A DNA stretch of 64,000 nucleotides from positions 147,369 through 211,368 of the forward strand of contig NZ_LZSV01000010.1 in assembly GCF_001665605.1 (NCBI RefSeq). Direction: 5' to 3'. A program made the position numbers and the translations under genes. Origin of the DNA: Mycobacterium sp. 852014-50255_SCH5639931. GTDB taxonomy: Bacteria > Actinomycetota > Actinomycetes > Mycobacteriales > Mycobacteriaceae. Shown here piece after piece: positions 45,542-55,057 of this stretch; within the stretch, counting starts at the first letter, position 1; each line of letters begins with the position of its first letter. A model generated the notes under the pieces. That model was given only the letters and a program-made list of their open reading frames with translations. It had not been told where the DNA came from and did not search any database.

Positions 45542-46444
45542 GTGCCGATGACTAGGCACGTGGTCATTCGCGAGGTGGCGCTGCGCGACGGCCTGCAGAT
45601 CGAAACGCCGATTCCGTTGTCGGCCAAGCTCGAATTGCTGGCCGCGGTCGCCGCGACCGGGGTCCGCGAGGTGGAGGCCACGGCGTTCGTCTCGCCGTCG
45701 AAAGTGCCGTCGATGGCCGACGCCGCCGAGCTCGCCGCCCACCTGCACGACTACCCCGACATCGAGTTCTCCGCCCTGGTGGCGAGCCCGAACGGAGCTA
45801 AGCGGGCCGTCGCGGCGGGGCTGCGCTCGATCGAGTACGTGGTCGCCGCCGACGACACGTTCAGTCAGGCGAACGTCGGGCGGACCAGCGCCGAGGCCAC
45901 CAAGGCGATCGACGAGATCGTTGCGATCGCGCACGACGACAACATCACCGTCGAAGTGGTGATCGCGACCGCGTGGGACTCACCGTTCGAAGGCCCCACC
46001 CCGCCCCAGCGAGTGCTCGACATCGCCGCGGCCGCCCGCGAGCGCGGCGCCGACCGCCTCTCCATCGCCGACACGATCGGCACCACCACCCCGGGGCGCG
46101 TAAGTTCGCTTATCGCGCAACTGCGTCCGGTGATCGGCGACCTACCTCTGGGCGGGCATTTCCACAACACCCGCGGCTCCGGGCTGGCCAGCGCCTACGC
46201 CGCGGTCAGCTCCGGGGTGACCCGGCTGGATTCCTCGGTCGGCGGGCTGGGCGGCTGCCCGTTCGCGCCGGGTGCCACCGGCAACATCGCCACCGAGGAT
46301 CTGGTGTACCTGCTGCGCGACAGCGGCATCGATGTCGACGTCGACCTGCACGCCGCCATCGCCGCGGCGGACGTCGCCAAATCCGTTGTCGGCCACGATC
46401 TGCCGAGCGCCCTGCTGCGGGCCGGCGACCGGATGCGGACCTGA
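45542..46444 (+). CDS. HMG-CoA lyase-like (HMGL) enzyme
   Basis: 300 residues, TIM barrel. REVALRDGLQIE binds the divalent metal, HFHNTRGSG supplies metal-binding His residues, and GGLGGCPFAPGATGNIATED holds the catalytic Cys. The reaction is a C-C cleavage of a 3-hydroxy-3-methylacyl-CoA or relative, giving acetyl-CoA and a ketoacid. GTG 45542 and ATG 45548 both follow GAGGAGGAG. It overlaps the TetR gene by one base. Confidence 0.88.
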   Translation: MPMTRHVVIREVALRDGLQIETPIPLSAKLELLAAVAATGVREVEATAFVSPSKVPSMADAAELAAHLHDYPDIEFSALVASPNGAKRAVAAGLRSIEYVVAADDTFSQANVGRTSAEATKAIDEIVAIAHDDNITVEVVIATAWDSPFEGPTPPQRVLDIAAAARERGADRLSIADTIGTTTPGRVSSLIAQLRPVIGDLPLGGHFHNTRGSGLASAYAAVSSGVTRLDSSVGGLGGCPFAPGATGNIATEDLVYLLRDSGIDVDVDLHAAIAAADVAKSVVGHDLPSALLRAGDRMRT

Positions 46445-47058
46445 TGCCCGCACCGGAGGCGCGCACCGCCAAGGGCCGCCAGACCAGGCAGGCCATCGAG
46501 CTGGCCGCCCGAAAGCTGTTCGCCGAGCGCGGCTTTCATGGGACCACGCTGGCCGACATCACGTCGGCGGCCGGCAAGTCGCCCGCGGTGTTCTACCGCT
46601 ATTTCGCCGACAAGGAAGACCTGCTCGCCGCCCTCGCGGAGTCCTTCCTGCACGATGTCGTGACACCGTCGGGGTTGAGTCTCGAGTTACCGGACTCTCC
46701 GGAGGACGACGCCTTCTTCACCTCGGTGGTCACCGGGTACTGGAACATGTTCAAGCAGAACATCGGCATCATGATCGCCGTGGCCCAGCTGGCCGCCACC
46801 CAGCGACGCTTCGCGGCCGTCCAGAACGAATTCCGCCGCTTCGGCATGGACATCGTCGCCGCCTCGGTCCGCCGCGCCCAGGAGCAGGGCTACGGAACCG
46901 AGCTCGACCCGCAACACACCGCGGCGGCCATCGCCCTGCTGTTCGAGAACTTCACCACCGTCTTCGTCGGTCCCTCCAACCTGGGCATCAAGATCAGCGA
47001 CAAGGACGCCATCGCCACCCTGTCGACGATCTGGAAGAAAACCCTGTACGGCGCTTGA
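46444..47058 (+). CDS. TetR-family regulator
   Basis: 204 residues. The N-terminal HTH (AIELAARKLFAERGFHGTTLADITSAAGKSPAVFYRYFADKEDLL) is typical TetR; the C-terminal ligand domain carries QLAATQRRFAAVQNEF. TGATG overlap with the lyase gene places it inside the operon, so it probably represses the operon and responds to one of its CoA intermediates; the palindrome at 41932 is the nearest candidate site. Confidence 0.88.
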   Translation: MPAPEARTAKGRQTRQAIELAARKLFAERGFHGTTLADITSAAGKSPAVFYRYFADKEDLLAALAESFLHDVVTPSGLSLELPDSPEDDAFFTSVVTGYWNMFKQNIGIMIAVAQLAATQRRFAAVQNEFRRFGMDIVAASVRRAQEQGYGTELDPQHTAAAIALLFENFTTVFVGPSNLGIKISDKDAIATLSTIWKKTLYGA

Positions 47059-47079
47059 GCCCCTTCAAAGGAGACAACT

Positions 47080-48315
47080 GTGGATTTCACACTCCCCGAA
47101 CACCTTCCAGGCCTGCTCGCTCAGATGGACGAGTTCATCGAGGCGGAGATCAAACCGCTGGAGCGCGACCACATCCAGTACTTCGACAAGCGCCGCGAAC
47201 ATGCCCGCACCGACTGGGACAACGACGGCATCCCGACGCGCGAATGGGAGGATCTGCTCGCGGAGATGCGCAGGCGGGCCGACAAGGCGGGCTGGCTGCG
47301 GTACGGGCTGCCGGCGTCGCTGGGCGGCCGGGACGGCACCAACGTCGACATGGCCGTCATCCGGGAGCACCTGGCGCACAAGGGCCTCGGCCTGCACAAC
47401 GACCTGCAGAACGAGTCCTCGATCGTCGGCAACTTCCCGCAGGTGATCATGATGGAGCGCTTCGGCACCGATGAGCAGCGACGGCTCTGGTCCGAAGCGC
47501 TGATCACCGGGGAACGTTCGATGGCGTTCGGACTGACCGAGCCCCAGCACGGCTCGGACGCGACATGGCTTCAGACGCGCGCGCAGGCCGACGGCGATGG
47601 GTGGGTGATCAACGGCGCCAAGCGGTTCAACACCGGGGTCCACCGCGCGACCCACGACCTGGTGTTCGCGCGCACCTCCGGAGAGCCCGGCCAGGCGCGG
47701 GGCATCACGGCGTTTTTGGTGCCGACGGATGCGCCCGGGTTCACCGTCCCCTACTACTGGTGGACGTTCAACATGCCGACCGACCATGGCGAAGTCCAGT
47801 TGACCGACGTCCGGGTCCTCGCCGACGCGGTGCTCGGTGAGGTGGACCGCGGCCTGGAGGTCGCGCAGACGTTCCTGCACGAGAACAGGATTCGGCAGGC
47901 GGCCAGCAGCCTGGGCGCGGCCCAGTACTGCATCGACCGCGCCGCCGAATACGCCGGGAAGCGGACCGTCTTCGGCAAGCCGCTGTCAGTCAACCAGGCC
48001 GTGCAGTGGCCGCTGGCCGAATTGCAAACCGAAGCCCAGATGGTGCGGCTGCTGGTGGCCTATGCCGCCTGGCATCTGGACCGGGACCACCACATGGAGG
48101 TCTCGGACAAGGTGTCGATGGCCAACTACCGCGCCAACCGACTCGTCTGCGACGCCGCCGACCGGGCCATGCAGATCTTCGGTGGCCTCGGCTACAGCCG
48201 GCACGAGCCGTTCGAGCACATCTATCGCCACCACCGTCGCTACCGGATCACCGAGGGAGCGGAGGAGATCCAGATTCGCCGGGTGGCGCAGCGGCTGTTT
48301 AAGTTTGGCAAGTGA
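47080..48315 (+). CDS. Acyl-CoA dehydrogenase (FadE2-like)
   Basis: 411 residues. FAD/substrate motif AFGLTEPQHGSDATWLQT, QIFGGLGYSRHEPFEHIYRHHRRYRITEGAEEIQIRRVA at the C-terminus. AAAGGAGAC precedes GTG 47080 by six bases. Together with the following APH-type gene it recalls the ACAD10/ACAD11 fusion of animals, where a phosphotransferase and an ACAD handle 4-hydroxyacyl-CoAs (family knowledge). Confidence 0.9.
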   Translation: MDFTLPEHLPGLLAQMDEFIEAEIKPLERDHIQYFDKRREHARTDWDNDGIPTREWEDLLAEMRRRADKAGWLRYGLPASLGGRDGTNVDMAVIREHLAHKGLGLHNDLQNESSIVGNFPQVIMMERFGTDEQRRLWSEALITGERSMAFGLTEPQHGSDATWLQTRAQADGDGWVINGAKRFNTGVHRATHDLVFARTSGEPGQARGITAFLVPTDAPGFTVPYYWWTFNMPTDHGEVQLTDVRVLADAVLGEVDRGLEVAQTFLHENRIRQAASSLGAAQYCIDRAAEYAGKRTVFGKPLSVNQAVQWPLAELQTEAQMVRLLVAYAAWHLDRDHHMEVSDKVSMANYRANRLVCDAADRAMQIFGGLGYSRHEPFEHIYRHHRRYRITEGAEEIQIRRVAQRLFKFGK

Positions 48316-49301
48316 CATCGACCGAGGAGTTGGCCCCCCAGATCGCCGCGGTGCTGGCGCCGGTCCTCGGTGCCGATGTCGCGATTGAGAACCTGCGCGT
48401 GCTGACCGGGGGCGCCAGTCGCTCCACGTGGGCGTTCAACGCGGTCGCCGGCGAGCGACGCCACGTGCTGATCCTGCGCACCGGCGCGCCCGACGACGTG
48501 CACGCCGGCATGGAGCTGGAGGCACGCGCTCAGGCCGCCGCCGCGGCGGCAGGCGCACCGGTCCCCCACGTGCTCATCGCCGACGATTCGCCTGCCGCAC
48601 TGGGCAATCCGTTTCTGATCTGCGACGAGATCGCGGGCGAGACCATCGTCCGGCGCATTCAGCGTCAGCTCGACGCCGCGGGCGGGCAAGCGGCCCGCGG
48701 GGAGCTGCTGCGGCAATGTGCGCAGGCCCTGGCCGCCATCCACCGCGCCGACACGAGCATTCCCGGCCTAACCCGCGAGGACCCGCTCACGCAGTGGCGC
48801 GAGCGGCTCGACGCCATGGGTGACACCACGGCCACCTTCGAATGGGCTTTTCGCTGGCTGGGCGCCAACCGGCCCGAGCCGTCGGCGGACGTCCTCGTGC
48901 ACGGGGACTACCGGATGGGCAACCTCATCGTCGACGGGTCCCGCCTCGCCGCGGTCCTCGACTGGGAGCTGGTACACCGCGGCGACGCGTACGACGACCT
49001 GGCCTGGTTCTGCATCCGCGCCTGGCGCTTCGGCGCCCCGGCCAGCCTCGGCGCCGGCGGCCTCGGCAGCATCGAAAGCTTCCTGCACGCCTACGAGCAG
49101 GCCGGCGGCACTAGCGTCGACCGGGTGGCGTTTCACTGGTGGCTGGTGCTGGCCACGCTGCGCTGGGGCGTCATCTGCCGCTACCAGGCCGAGCGGCATT
49201 TGACCGGTCAGTTCCGATCGGTGGAGCTGGCCGCGATCGGCCGCCGCGTGTGCGAGACGGAATGGGACCTGCTCGACCTGCTCGAAGAGGTGCCGGAGTG
49301 A
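48312..49301 (+). CDS. APH-type phosphotransferase
   Basis: 329 residues, GTGA overlap with the ACAD gene. Kinase-fold motifs are VLVHGDYRMGNLIVDG (catalytic Asp) and AVLDWELVHRGDAYDDLAWF (metal Asp). Such APH-like proteins beside ACADs may phosphorylate a hydroxyacyl-CoA, as shown for mammalian ACAD11-type enzymes, rather than an antibiotic. Cytosolic. Confidence 0.85.
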   Translation: MTSTEELAPQIAAVLAPVLGADVAIENLRVLTGGASRSTWAFNAVAGERRHVLILRTGAPDDVHAGMELEARAQAAAAAAGAPVPHVLIADDSPAALGNPFLICDEIAGETIVRRIQRQLDAAGGQAARGELLRQCAQALAAIHRADTSIPGLTREDPLTQWRERLDAMGDTTATFEWAFRWLGANRPEPSADVLVHGDYRMGNLIVDGSRLAAVLDWELVHRGDAYDDLAWFCIRAWRFGAPASLGAGGLGSIESFLHAYEQAGGTSVDRVAFHWWLVLATLRWGVICRYQAERHLTGQFRSVELAAIGRRVCETEWDLLDLLEEVPE

Positions 49302-49636
49302 TCGGCGCGTACGGGCGCCCGCTCGCCGCCGAACTGGTGGCCGCGGTGGCCGAATTTCTGGAGACCGACGTGCGGGCGGCGACCAGCGGGCAGGTCAACT
49401 TCCACGCCCGGGTGGCCGCCAACGCGCTGCGCATCGTCGAGCGCGAACTGCTCGACGAGAGCGAGGCCGAATCGCGCGAAGCGCTGGCCGACCTGGGATT
49501 CGCCGACGAGGAAGAGCTGGGCGCCGCGATACGCGCGGGCGAGCTGGACGGGCGGGCCCGGGAGGTCACCGCGTGCCTGCGCACACTGGTGCGGCGCCGG
49601 GTGGCCGCCGCCCACCCCGGATACGACAGCGATTAG
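49298..49636 (+). CDS. DUF6285-like small protein
   Basis: 112 residues from GTG 49298, overlapping the APH gene stop. Mostly helical and acidic (AAELVAAVAEFLETDVRAATSGQVNFHARVAANALRIVEREL). This family regularly accompanies APH-type kinases next to ACAD genes; from memory it is DUF6285. It may be a partner subunit of the kinase (inference). Confidence 0.7.
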   Translation: MIGAYGRPLAAELVAAVAEFLETDVRAATSGQVNFHARVAANALRIVERELLDESEAESREALADLGFADEEELGAAIRAGELDGRAREVTACLRTLVRRRVAAAHPGYDSD

Positions 49637-49646
49637 GAGCGAGATC

Positions 49647-50036
49647 ATGGCCGGTGCGAGCGCGGAAATCGTTGCCGACGCGGCAGACCGCCTGTTCACG
49701 GCGATCGAAAAGGGTGACTTTGCGGCGGTTGACCGGATGTGGAGCGACGACATCGCGGTGTGGCGAGTCGGCGCGCGCCGCGATGACGGCAAGGCCCGCG
49801 CGCTGCGGGTCATCGACTGGTTCATTACCGCGACCACCGAGCGCCATTACGAAATCCTGGACCGGCGATTCTTCGAGGGCGGCTTCGTCCAGCAGCACAT
49901 CCTGCACGCCACCGGCCATGCCGGCCAATCGATCTCGATGCGGGTCTGCATCGTGATCAGGGTGGCCAGCGACGGCCGGCTCGACCGGATCGACGAGTAT
50001 TTCGACCCCGCCGAGATCGCGCCGTTGATGGACTAG
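49647..50036 (+). CDS. NTF2/SnoaL-like protein
   Basis: 129 residues. ADAADRLFTAIEKGDFAAVDRMWSDDIAVWRVG and RVASDGRLDRIDEYFDPAEIAPL are the start and end of a SnoaL/NTF2 cone fold, used by small isomerases, dehydratases and hydrolases. 10 bp after the previous gene, so likely the last gene of the operon. Exact reaction unknown. Confidence 0.75.
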   Translation: MAGASAEIVADAADRLFTAIEKGDFAAVDRMWSDDIAVWRVGARRDDGKARALRVIDWFITATTERHYEILDRRFFEGGFVQQHILHATGHAGQSISMRVCIVIRVASDGRLDRIDEYFDPAEIAPLMD

Positions 50037-50057
50037 GCGTTAGATTCGCCACGAGAG

Positions 50058-50606
50058 ATGGGGGTGACGATGACGACTTTGGAAACACTTCTGAACGATC
50101 CCGACCTGGCCGGCGTGTGGAACCTCGTCCCCGACCGCTCGGAGATCACCTTCAAGGTCGCAAACATGTGGGGCCTGCTGAAGGTCAAGGGCCGCTTCAC
50201 CGAGTTCAGCGGCGACGGCCAACTGACGGCGAAGGGTGCGGTTTTCGGCCGCCTCGACATCCGCACCGCCTCCCTGGACACGGGGATAGGCCGTCGCGAC
50301 AAGCACCTGCGCTCGCCCGACTTCTTCGACGTCGAGCGCTTCGGTGAGATCAGCGTCGTCGTCACCGCGGTGCACCCGACCAAAGGCAAGGCCGCAGACC
50401 TCCGCGCCGCGTTGACCATCAAGGGCATCACCGCGCCGCTGCCCCTGTCCGCCACGATCACCGAACTCGACGACGGCTCGATCCGGATCGCCGGGGAAAC
50501 AAAGGTGGATCGCGCCCAGTTCGACCTGGGCTGGAACCGGCTCGGCATGATCGGCTCGACGGCGAAGGCGGCGGCCGAGGCCGTCTTCGTGCGGGCTGCC
50601 CAGTGA
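50058..50606 (+). CDS. YceI-family protein
   Basis: 182 residues (ATG 50058; ATG 50070 is also possible). LAGVWNLVPDRSEITFKVANMWGLLKVKGRFTEFSGD, RRDKHLRSPDFFDVERFGEI and LGWNRLG are YceI lipocalin-like barrel signatures that bind isoprenoid-type ligands. No signal peptide, so cytosolic, unlike E. coli YceI. Confidence 0.85.
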   Translation: MGVTMTTLETLLNDPDLAGVWNLVPDRSEITFKVANMWGLLKVKGRFTEFSGDGQLTAKGAVFGRLDIRTASLDTGIGRRDKHLRSPDFFDVERFGEISVVVTAVHPTKGKAADLRAALTIKGITAPLPLSATITELDDGSIRIAGETKVDRAQFDLGWNRLGMIGSTAKAAAEAVFVRAAQ

Positions 50607-50636
50607 AGCCGGTGCGACACCAGTAGCATCTGCACC

Positions 50637-51050
50637 GTGTCCGATTCCAGCCCCGAATCCAGCGTTGCCCTGCGGATCCTGGTCTACAGCGATAACGCCA
50701 AAACCCGTGAACAAGTCATCCGGGCACTGGGCAAGCATCTGCATCCGGACCTGCCCGAGCTGACCTACCTCGAGGTGGCGACCGCCCCGATGGTGGTGCG
50801 CCAGATGGACGAGGGCGGCATCGACTTGGCCATTCTCGACGGGGAAGCCACGCCCACCGGCGGCATGGGAATCGCCAAACAACTCAAAGACGAACTCGCC
50901 ACGTGCCCACCGATCCTGGTGCTCACCGGCCGCCCGGACGACGCCTGGCTGGCGAACTGGTCGCGGGCCGAGGCCGCGGTGCCGCATCCCCTCGATCCCA
51001 TCGTGCTGGGCCGCACGGTGCTCGGACTGCTCCGCACCCCCACGCGCTAG
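50637..51050 (+). CDS. Response-regulator-like receiver protein (Rv3143-like)
   Basis: 137 residues, a lone receiver-type domain: LRILVYSDNAKTREQV, phospho-acceptor candidate in LAILDGEATPTGGMGIAKQL, and ILVLTGRPDDAWLANWS. The acidic pocket after beta-1 is SDN rather than DD, so phosphorylation is uncertain. It corresponds to Rv3143, also placed before nuoA. GTG 50637 stands seven bases after TAGCAT with no ribosome site, a leaderless layout. Confidence 0.8.
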   Translation: MSDSSPESSVALRILVYSDNAKTREQVIRALGKHLHPDLPELTYLEVATAPMVVRQMDEGGIDLAILDGEATPTGGMGIAKQLKDELATCPPILVLTGRPDDAWLANWSRAEAAVPHPLDPIVLGRTVLGLLRTPTR

Positions 51051-51231
51051 CCCTTTCACCTGCGGTGATACCGCGCTCAACACCCCGTCGGCGGGCGCGA
51101 AACCGCCGTTGAAACGCCGCCGGCCGACCGTGGCGGCGAGCCAACCGGTTGCGCCGACACAAAAACGAGGCGAATACCCCCACCCCGACAAAACACAGCC
51201 GTCTTCGCGACGCTATGTTGTGGAGGTCACT

Positions 51232-51699
51232 GTGGTGGCCCGCAGTCCGGGTACGTCACAGCAGCCCGGCCCCCGCCCGGCCGCCGCACCGGCGGCCCGT
51301 ACGAGGAGATCTTGGAGCGAGTTGAACGTCTACATACCCATCTTGGTGCTCGGGGCGATAGGCGCGGCCTTCGCCGTGGGATCGGTGGTGATCGCGAGCC
51401 TGGCCGGCCCGACGCGTTACAACAAGTCGAAGATGGCGCCTTACGAGTGCGGCATCGAACCCACCGACAGTCCGGTCAGCGGCCCGCACGCGGCGGCCGG
51501 CCAGCGGTTCCCGGTGAAGTATTACCTGACCGCAATGCTTTTTATCGTCTTCGACATCGAAATCGTGTTCTTGTATCCATGGGCGGTCAGTTACGACGCG
51601 CTGGGAACGTTCGCGTTGGTCGAGATGGTGGTGTTCATGCTCACGGTCTTCGTGGCGTACGCCTATGTGTGGCGTCGCGGCGGCCTGACGTGGGATTGA
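51232..51699 (+). CDS. nuoA: NADH-quinone oxidoreductase subunit A
   Basis: The conserved protein starts at [21 protein letters not shown] (TTG 51322, 125 residues, GGAG upstream), matching M. tuberculosis NuoA. However GTG 51232 has a strong GGAGG at 51222-51226 and would add 30 Pro/Ala/Arg-rich residues, so I give the longer form. Three helices, and the YECGIEP loop with its conserved Cys and the [23 protein letters not shown] stretch, are present. Membrane arm subunit of complex I. Confidence 0.88.
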   Translation: MVARSPGTSQQPGPRPAAAPAARTRRSWSELNVYIPILVLGAIGAAFAVGSVVIASLAGPTRYNKSKMAPYECGIEPTDSPVSGPHAAAGQRFPVKYYLTAMLFIVFDIEIVFLYPWAVSYDALGTFALVEMVVFMLTVFVAYAYVWRRGGLTWD

Positions 51700-51706
51700 G
51701 GTAGAC

Positions 51707-52261
51707 GTGGGTCTCGAAGAACAGCTGCCCGGTGGGATTCTGCTGTCAACGGTCGAGAAGGTGGCCGGCTATGTGCGCAAGAACTCCTTGTGGCCGGCGA
51801 CGTTCGGTTTGGCGTGCTGTGCCATCGAGATGATGGCAACCGCCGGGCCAAGATTCGACATCGCGCGGTTCGGCATGGAGCGATTCTCGGCGACGCCGCG
51901 GCAGGCCGACCTGATGATCGTCGCGGGCCGCGTGAGCCAGAAGATGGCGCCGGTGCTGCGCCAGATCTACGACCAGATGGGCGAGCCGAAGTGGGTGCTG
52001 GCCATGGGTGTGTGCGCGTCGTCCGGCGGGATGTTCAATAACTACGCGATCGTGCAGGGCGTGGACCACGTGGTGCCGGTGGACATCTACCTGCCCGGTT
52101 GCCCACCGCGGCCGGAGATGCTGTTGCACGCAATCCTGAAGCTGCACGAGAAGATTCAGGAGATGCCGCTGGGCGTCAACCGCGAAGAAGCCATCGCCGA
52201 GGCCGAGCAGGCGGCGCTGGCGGCCCGGCCCACGATCGAGATGCGCGGGCTGCTGCGATGA
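51707..52261 (+). CDS. nuoB: NADH-quinone oxidoreductase subunit B
   Basis: 184 residues, equal to M. tuberculosis NuoB. Ligands of the N2 [4Fe-4S] cluster are Cys37-Cys38 (LACCAIE), the Cys of MGVCASSGG and the Cys of [10 protein letters not shown]. It passes electrons to quinone at the junction of the arms. GTG start after GAGGTAGAC. Confidence 0.97.
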   Translation: MGLEEQLPGGILLSTVEKVAGYVRKNSLWPATFGLACCAIEMMATAGPRFDIARFGMERFSATPRQADLMIVAGRVSQKMAPVLRQIYDQMGEPKWVLAMGVCASSGGMFNNYAIVQGVDHVVPVDIYLPGCPPRPEMLLHAILKLHEKIQEMPLGVNREEAIAEAEQAALAARPTIEMRGLLR

Positions 52262-52965
52262 GCTCGCCCGACCAAGATCCCCAAGAGGCGATCAGCCAGG
52301 CCGACGAAGAAGTGATCGACGTGCGCCGCGGCATGTTCGGCGCCGAGGGTTCGGGTGACACGTCCGGCTACGGGCGCCTGGTGCGCGAGGTCATGCTTCC
52401 CGGCAGCAGCCCCCGACCCTACGGCCGCTACTTCGACGACGTGGTCGACACACTGGCCCAGGCGCTGAAAAGCGCGGACGTCGAATTCTCTGACGCGATA
52501 GAGAAAGTCGTGGTGTACCGCGACGAGCTGACCCTGCACGTGCGCCGCGAGGCGCTGCCCCGAGTCACCCAGCATCTTCGCGATGAGCCGGGGCTGCGCT
52601 TCGAGATGTGTCTGGGTGTCAGCGGGGTGCACTACCCCCACGAGACCGGTCGCGAACTGCACGCGGTGTACCCGTTGCAGTCGATCACGCACAATCGCCG
52701 CGTCCGCCTGGAAGTGGCTGCGCCGGACAGCGATCCGCACATCCCTTCGCTGTACGGGGTCTACCCGACCACCGACTGGCACGAGCGCGAAACCTACGAC
52801 TTCTTCGGCATCATCTTCGACGGACACCCGTCGCTGACCCGCATCGAGATGCCCGACGACTGGCATGGCCATCCGCAACGCAAGGACTATCCCCTCGGCG
52901 GCATCCCGGTGGAATACAAGGGAGCCCAGATTCCCCCGCCCGACGAGCGGAGAGCGTACAACTGA
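52258..52965 (+). CDS. nuoC: NADH-quinone oxidoreductase subunit C
   Basis: 235 residues, ATGA overlap with nuoB. The 30-kDa subunit motif [16 protein letters not shown] and the signature [27 protein letters not shown] are present; QRKDYPLGG lies near the end. Peripheral arm subunit adjoining NuoD. Confidence 0.96.
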   Translation: MSSPDQDPQEAISQADEEVIDVRRGMFGAEGSGDTSGYGRLVREVMLPGSSPRPYGRYFDDVVDTLAQALKSADVEFSDAIEKVVVYRDELTLHVRREALPRVTQHLRDEPGLRFEMCLGVSGVHYPHETGRELHAVYPLQSITHNRRVRLEVAAPDSDPHIPSLYGVYPTTDWHERETYDFFGIIFDGHPSLTRIEMPDDWHGHPQRKDYPLGGIPVEYKGAQIPPPDERRAYN

Positions 52966-54302
52966 TGAGCACAATCACCGACTCGACGCGCGATGGCGGC
53001 GCCCCAGAAGGCCCGGAGACCGTCTTAGTCGCCGGCGGACAGGACTGGGACCAGATCGTCGACGCCGCCCGCAAGGCGGACCCCGGCGAACGGATCGTCG
53101 TCAACATGGGTCCCCAGCACCCGTCCACCCACGGGGTGCTGCGCCTGATCCTGGAGATCGAGGGCGAGACGGTCACCGAGGTTCGCTGCGGAATCGGCTA
53201 CCTACACACCGGGATCGAGAAGAACCTCGAATATCGGTACTGGACCCAGGGCGTCACTTTCGTGACCCGAATGGATTACCTATCACCGTTTTTCAACGAG
53301 ACGGCGTACTGCCTGGGCGTCGAGAAGCTGCTCGGGATCACCGATCAGATACCGGAGCGAGTCAACGTCATCCGAGTGATGATGATGGAGCTCAACCGGA
53401 TCTCCTCGCACTTGGTCGCGCTCGCCACCGGCGGCATGGAACTGGGCGCCATGACCCCGATGTTCGTCGGGTTCCGCGGCCGCGAGATCGTGCTGAACCT
53501 GTTCGAGAAGATCTCCGGGTTGCGGATGAACAGCGCCTACATCCGGCCGGGCGGCGTGGCGCAGGACCTGCCGCCCAACGCGGAGTCCGACATCGCCGAA
53601 GCCCTCAAGCCGCTGCGCCAGGTGCTGCGCGAAATGAGCGGTCTGCTCAACGAGAACGCCATCTGGAAGGCCCGCACCCAGGACGTCGGCTACCTGGACC
53701 TGACCGGCTGCATGGCGCTCGGGATCACCGGACCGATCCTGCGCGCCACCGGGTTGCCCCACGATCTGCGCAAGAGCGAACCGTACTGCGGATATGAAAA
53801 CTACGAATTCGACGTGATGACCGCCGACACATGTGATGCTTACGGGCGCTACATGATTCGCGTCAACGAGATGTGGGAGTCGATCAAGATCGTCGAGCAG
53901 TGTCTGGACAAGTTGAAGCCGGGCCCGACCATGATCGAGGACCGCAAGATCGCCTGGCCGGCCGACCTCAAGGTGGGCCCGGACGGGATGGGTAACTCAC
54001 AGGAGCACATCGCCAAGATCATGGGCGGCTCGATGGAGGCCTTGATCCACCACTTCAAGCTGGTCACCGAGGGCATCCGGGTTCCGGCGGGCCAGGTCTA
54101 CACCGCGGTGGAGTCACCGCGCGGGGAGCTTGGCGTGCACATGGTGAGCGACGGCGGCACCCGCCCCTACCGCGTGCACTACCGGGACCCGTCCTTCACC
54201 AACCTGCAGTCGGTCGCCGCGATGTCCGAGGGCGGGATGGTGGCCGACCTGATCACCGCGGTCGCCAGCATCGACCCGGTCATGGGCGGGGTGGATCGGT
54301 GA
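52965..54302 (+). CDS. nuoD: NADH-quinone oxidoreductase subunit D
   Basis: 445 residues starting ATG 52965, TGATG overlap with nuoC. The 49-kDa signature [32 protein letters not shown] and the hydrogenase-like end [16 protein letters not shown] are intact. It forms the quinone site with NuoB. Confidence 0.97.
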   Translation: MSTITDSTRDGGAPEGPETVLVAGGQDWDQIVDAARKADPGERIVVNMGPQHPSTHGVLRLILEIEGETVTEVRCGIGYLHTGIEKNLEYRYWTQGVTFVTRMDYLSPFFNETAYCLGVEKLLGITDQIPERVNVIRVMMMELNRISSHLVALATGGMELGAMTPMFVGFRGREIVLNLFEKISGLRMNSAYIRPGGVAQDLPPNAESDIAEALKPLRQVLREMSGLLNENAIWKARTQDVGYLDLTGCMALGITGPILRATGLPHDLRKSEPYCGYENYEFDVMTADTCDAYGRYMIRVNEMWESIKIVEQCLDKLKPGPTMIEDRKIAWPADLKVGPDGMGNSQEHIAKIMGGSMEALIHHFKLVTEGIRVPAGQVYTAVESPRGELGVHMVSDGGTRPYRVHYRDPSFTNLQSVAAMSEGGMVADLITAVASIDPVMGGVDR

Positions 54303-55057
54303 CCGGCCCGCAAGGACAGCCGGTGTTCATCCGGCTCGGACCACCGCCCGAGGAACCCAACGCGTTCGTGGTTGAGGGTGCGCCGCAATCGTATTCGGCG
54401 GAAGTGCGGGCGCGGCTGGAGGTCGACGCCAAGGAGATCATGGGCCGCTACCCCAATAAGCGCTCGGCGCTGCTGCCGTTGCTGCACCTGGTGCAGGCCG
54501 AGGACTCCTACCTGACCCCGGCCGGTTTGGAGTTCTGCGGTGAGCAGCTGGGCCTGACCGGCGCCGAGGTGTCGGCGGTGGCGAGCTTCTACACGATGTA
54601 CCGCCGCGGACCCACCGGCGATTACCTGGTCGGTGTCTGCACCAACACGCTGTGCGCCATCATGGGCGGCGACGCCGTATTCGACGCTCTGCAGGATCAT
54701 TTGGGCATCGGCAACGACGAGACCACCGCAGACGGCTCCGTCACCCTGCAACACATCGAGTGCAACGCCGCCTGCGACTACGCGCCGGTGGTGATGGTCA
54801 ACTGGGAGTTCTTCGACAACCAGACACCGGAGTCGGCCCGCGAGCTCGTCGACTCGTTGCGCTCAGGCACGCCCAAGCCGCCCACCCGCGGTGCCCCGCT
54901 GTGCGCCTTCCGCGAGACGTCACGCATCCTGGCCGGCCTGCCCGACGAACGGCCCGACCAGGGCCAGGGCGGCGCGGGCGAGGCCACGCTGGCGGGCCTG
55001 AAGGTGGCGAAGGAAAACGGCATGCAGGCGCCCACCCCGCCGGGAGGCCAGTCATGA
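54299..55057 (+). CDS. nuoE: NADH-quinone oxidoreductase subunit E
   Basis: 252 residues, GTGA overlap with nuoD. The [2Fe-2S] cysteines are in [13 protein letters not shown] and [17 protein letters not shown]-terminal extension rich in Gly/Pro/Gln follows the ferredoxin fold. 24-kDa subunit of the NADH-oxidising module. Confidence 0.96.
   Translation: MTGPQGQPVFIRLGPPPEEPNAFVVEGAPQSYSAEVRARLEVDAKEIMGRYPNKRSALLPLLHLVQAEDSYLTPAGLEFCGEQLGLTGAEVSAVASFYTMYRRGPTGDYLVGVCTNTLCAIMGGDAVFDALQDHLGIGNDETTADGSVTLQHIECNAACDYAPVVMVNWEFFDNQTPESARELVDSLRSGTPKPPTRGAPLCAFRETSRILAGLPDERPDQGQGGAGEATLAGLKVAKENGMQAPTPPGGQS

Noticed and set aside
48312..49301. Aminoglycoside resistance gene
   Set aside because: The kinase fold is APH-like, but overlap with an ACAD gene and DUF6285-like partner points to acyl-CoA metabolism.
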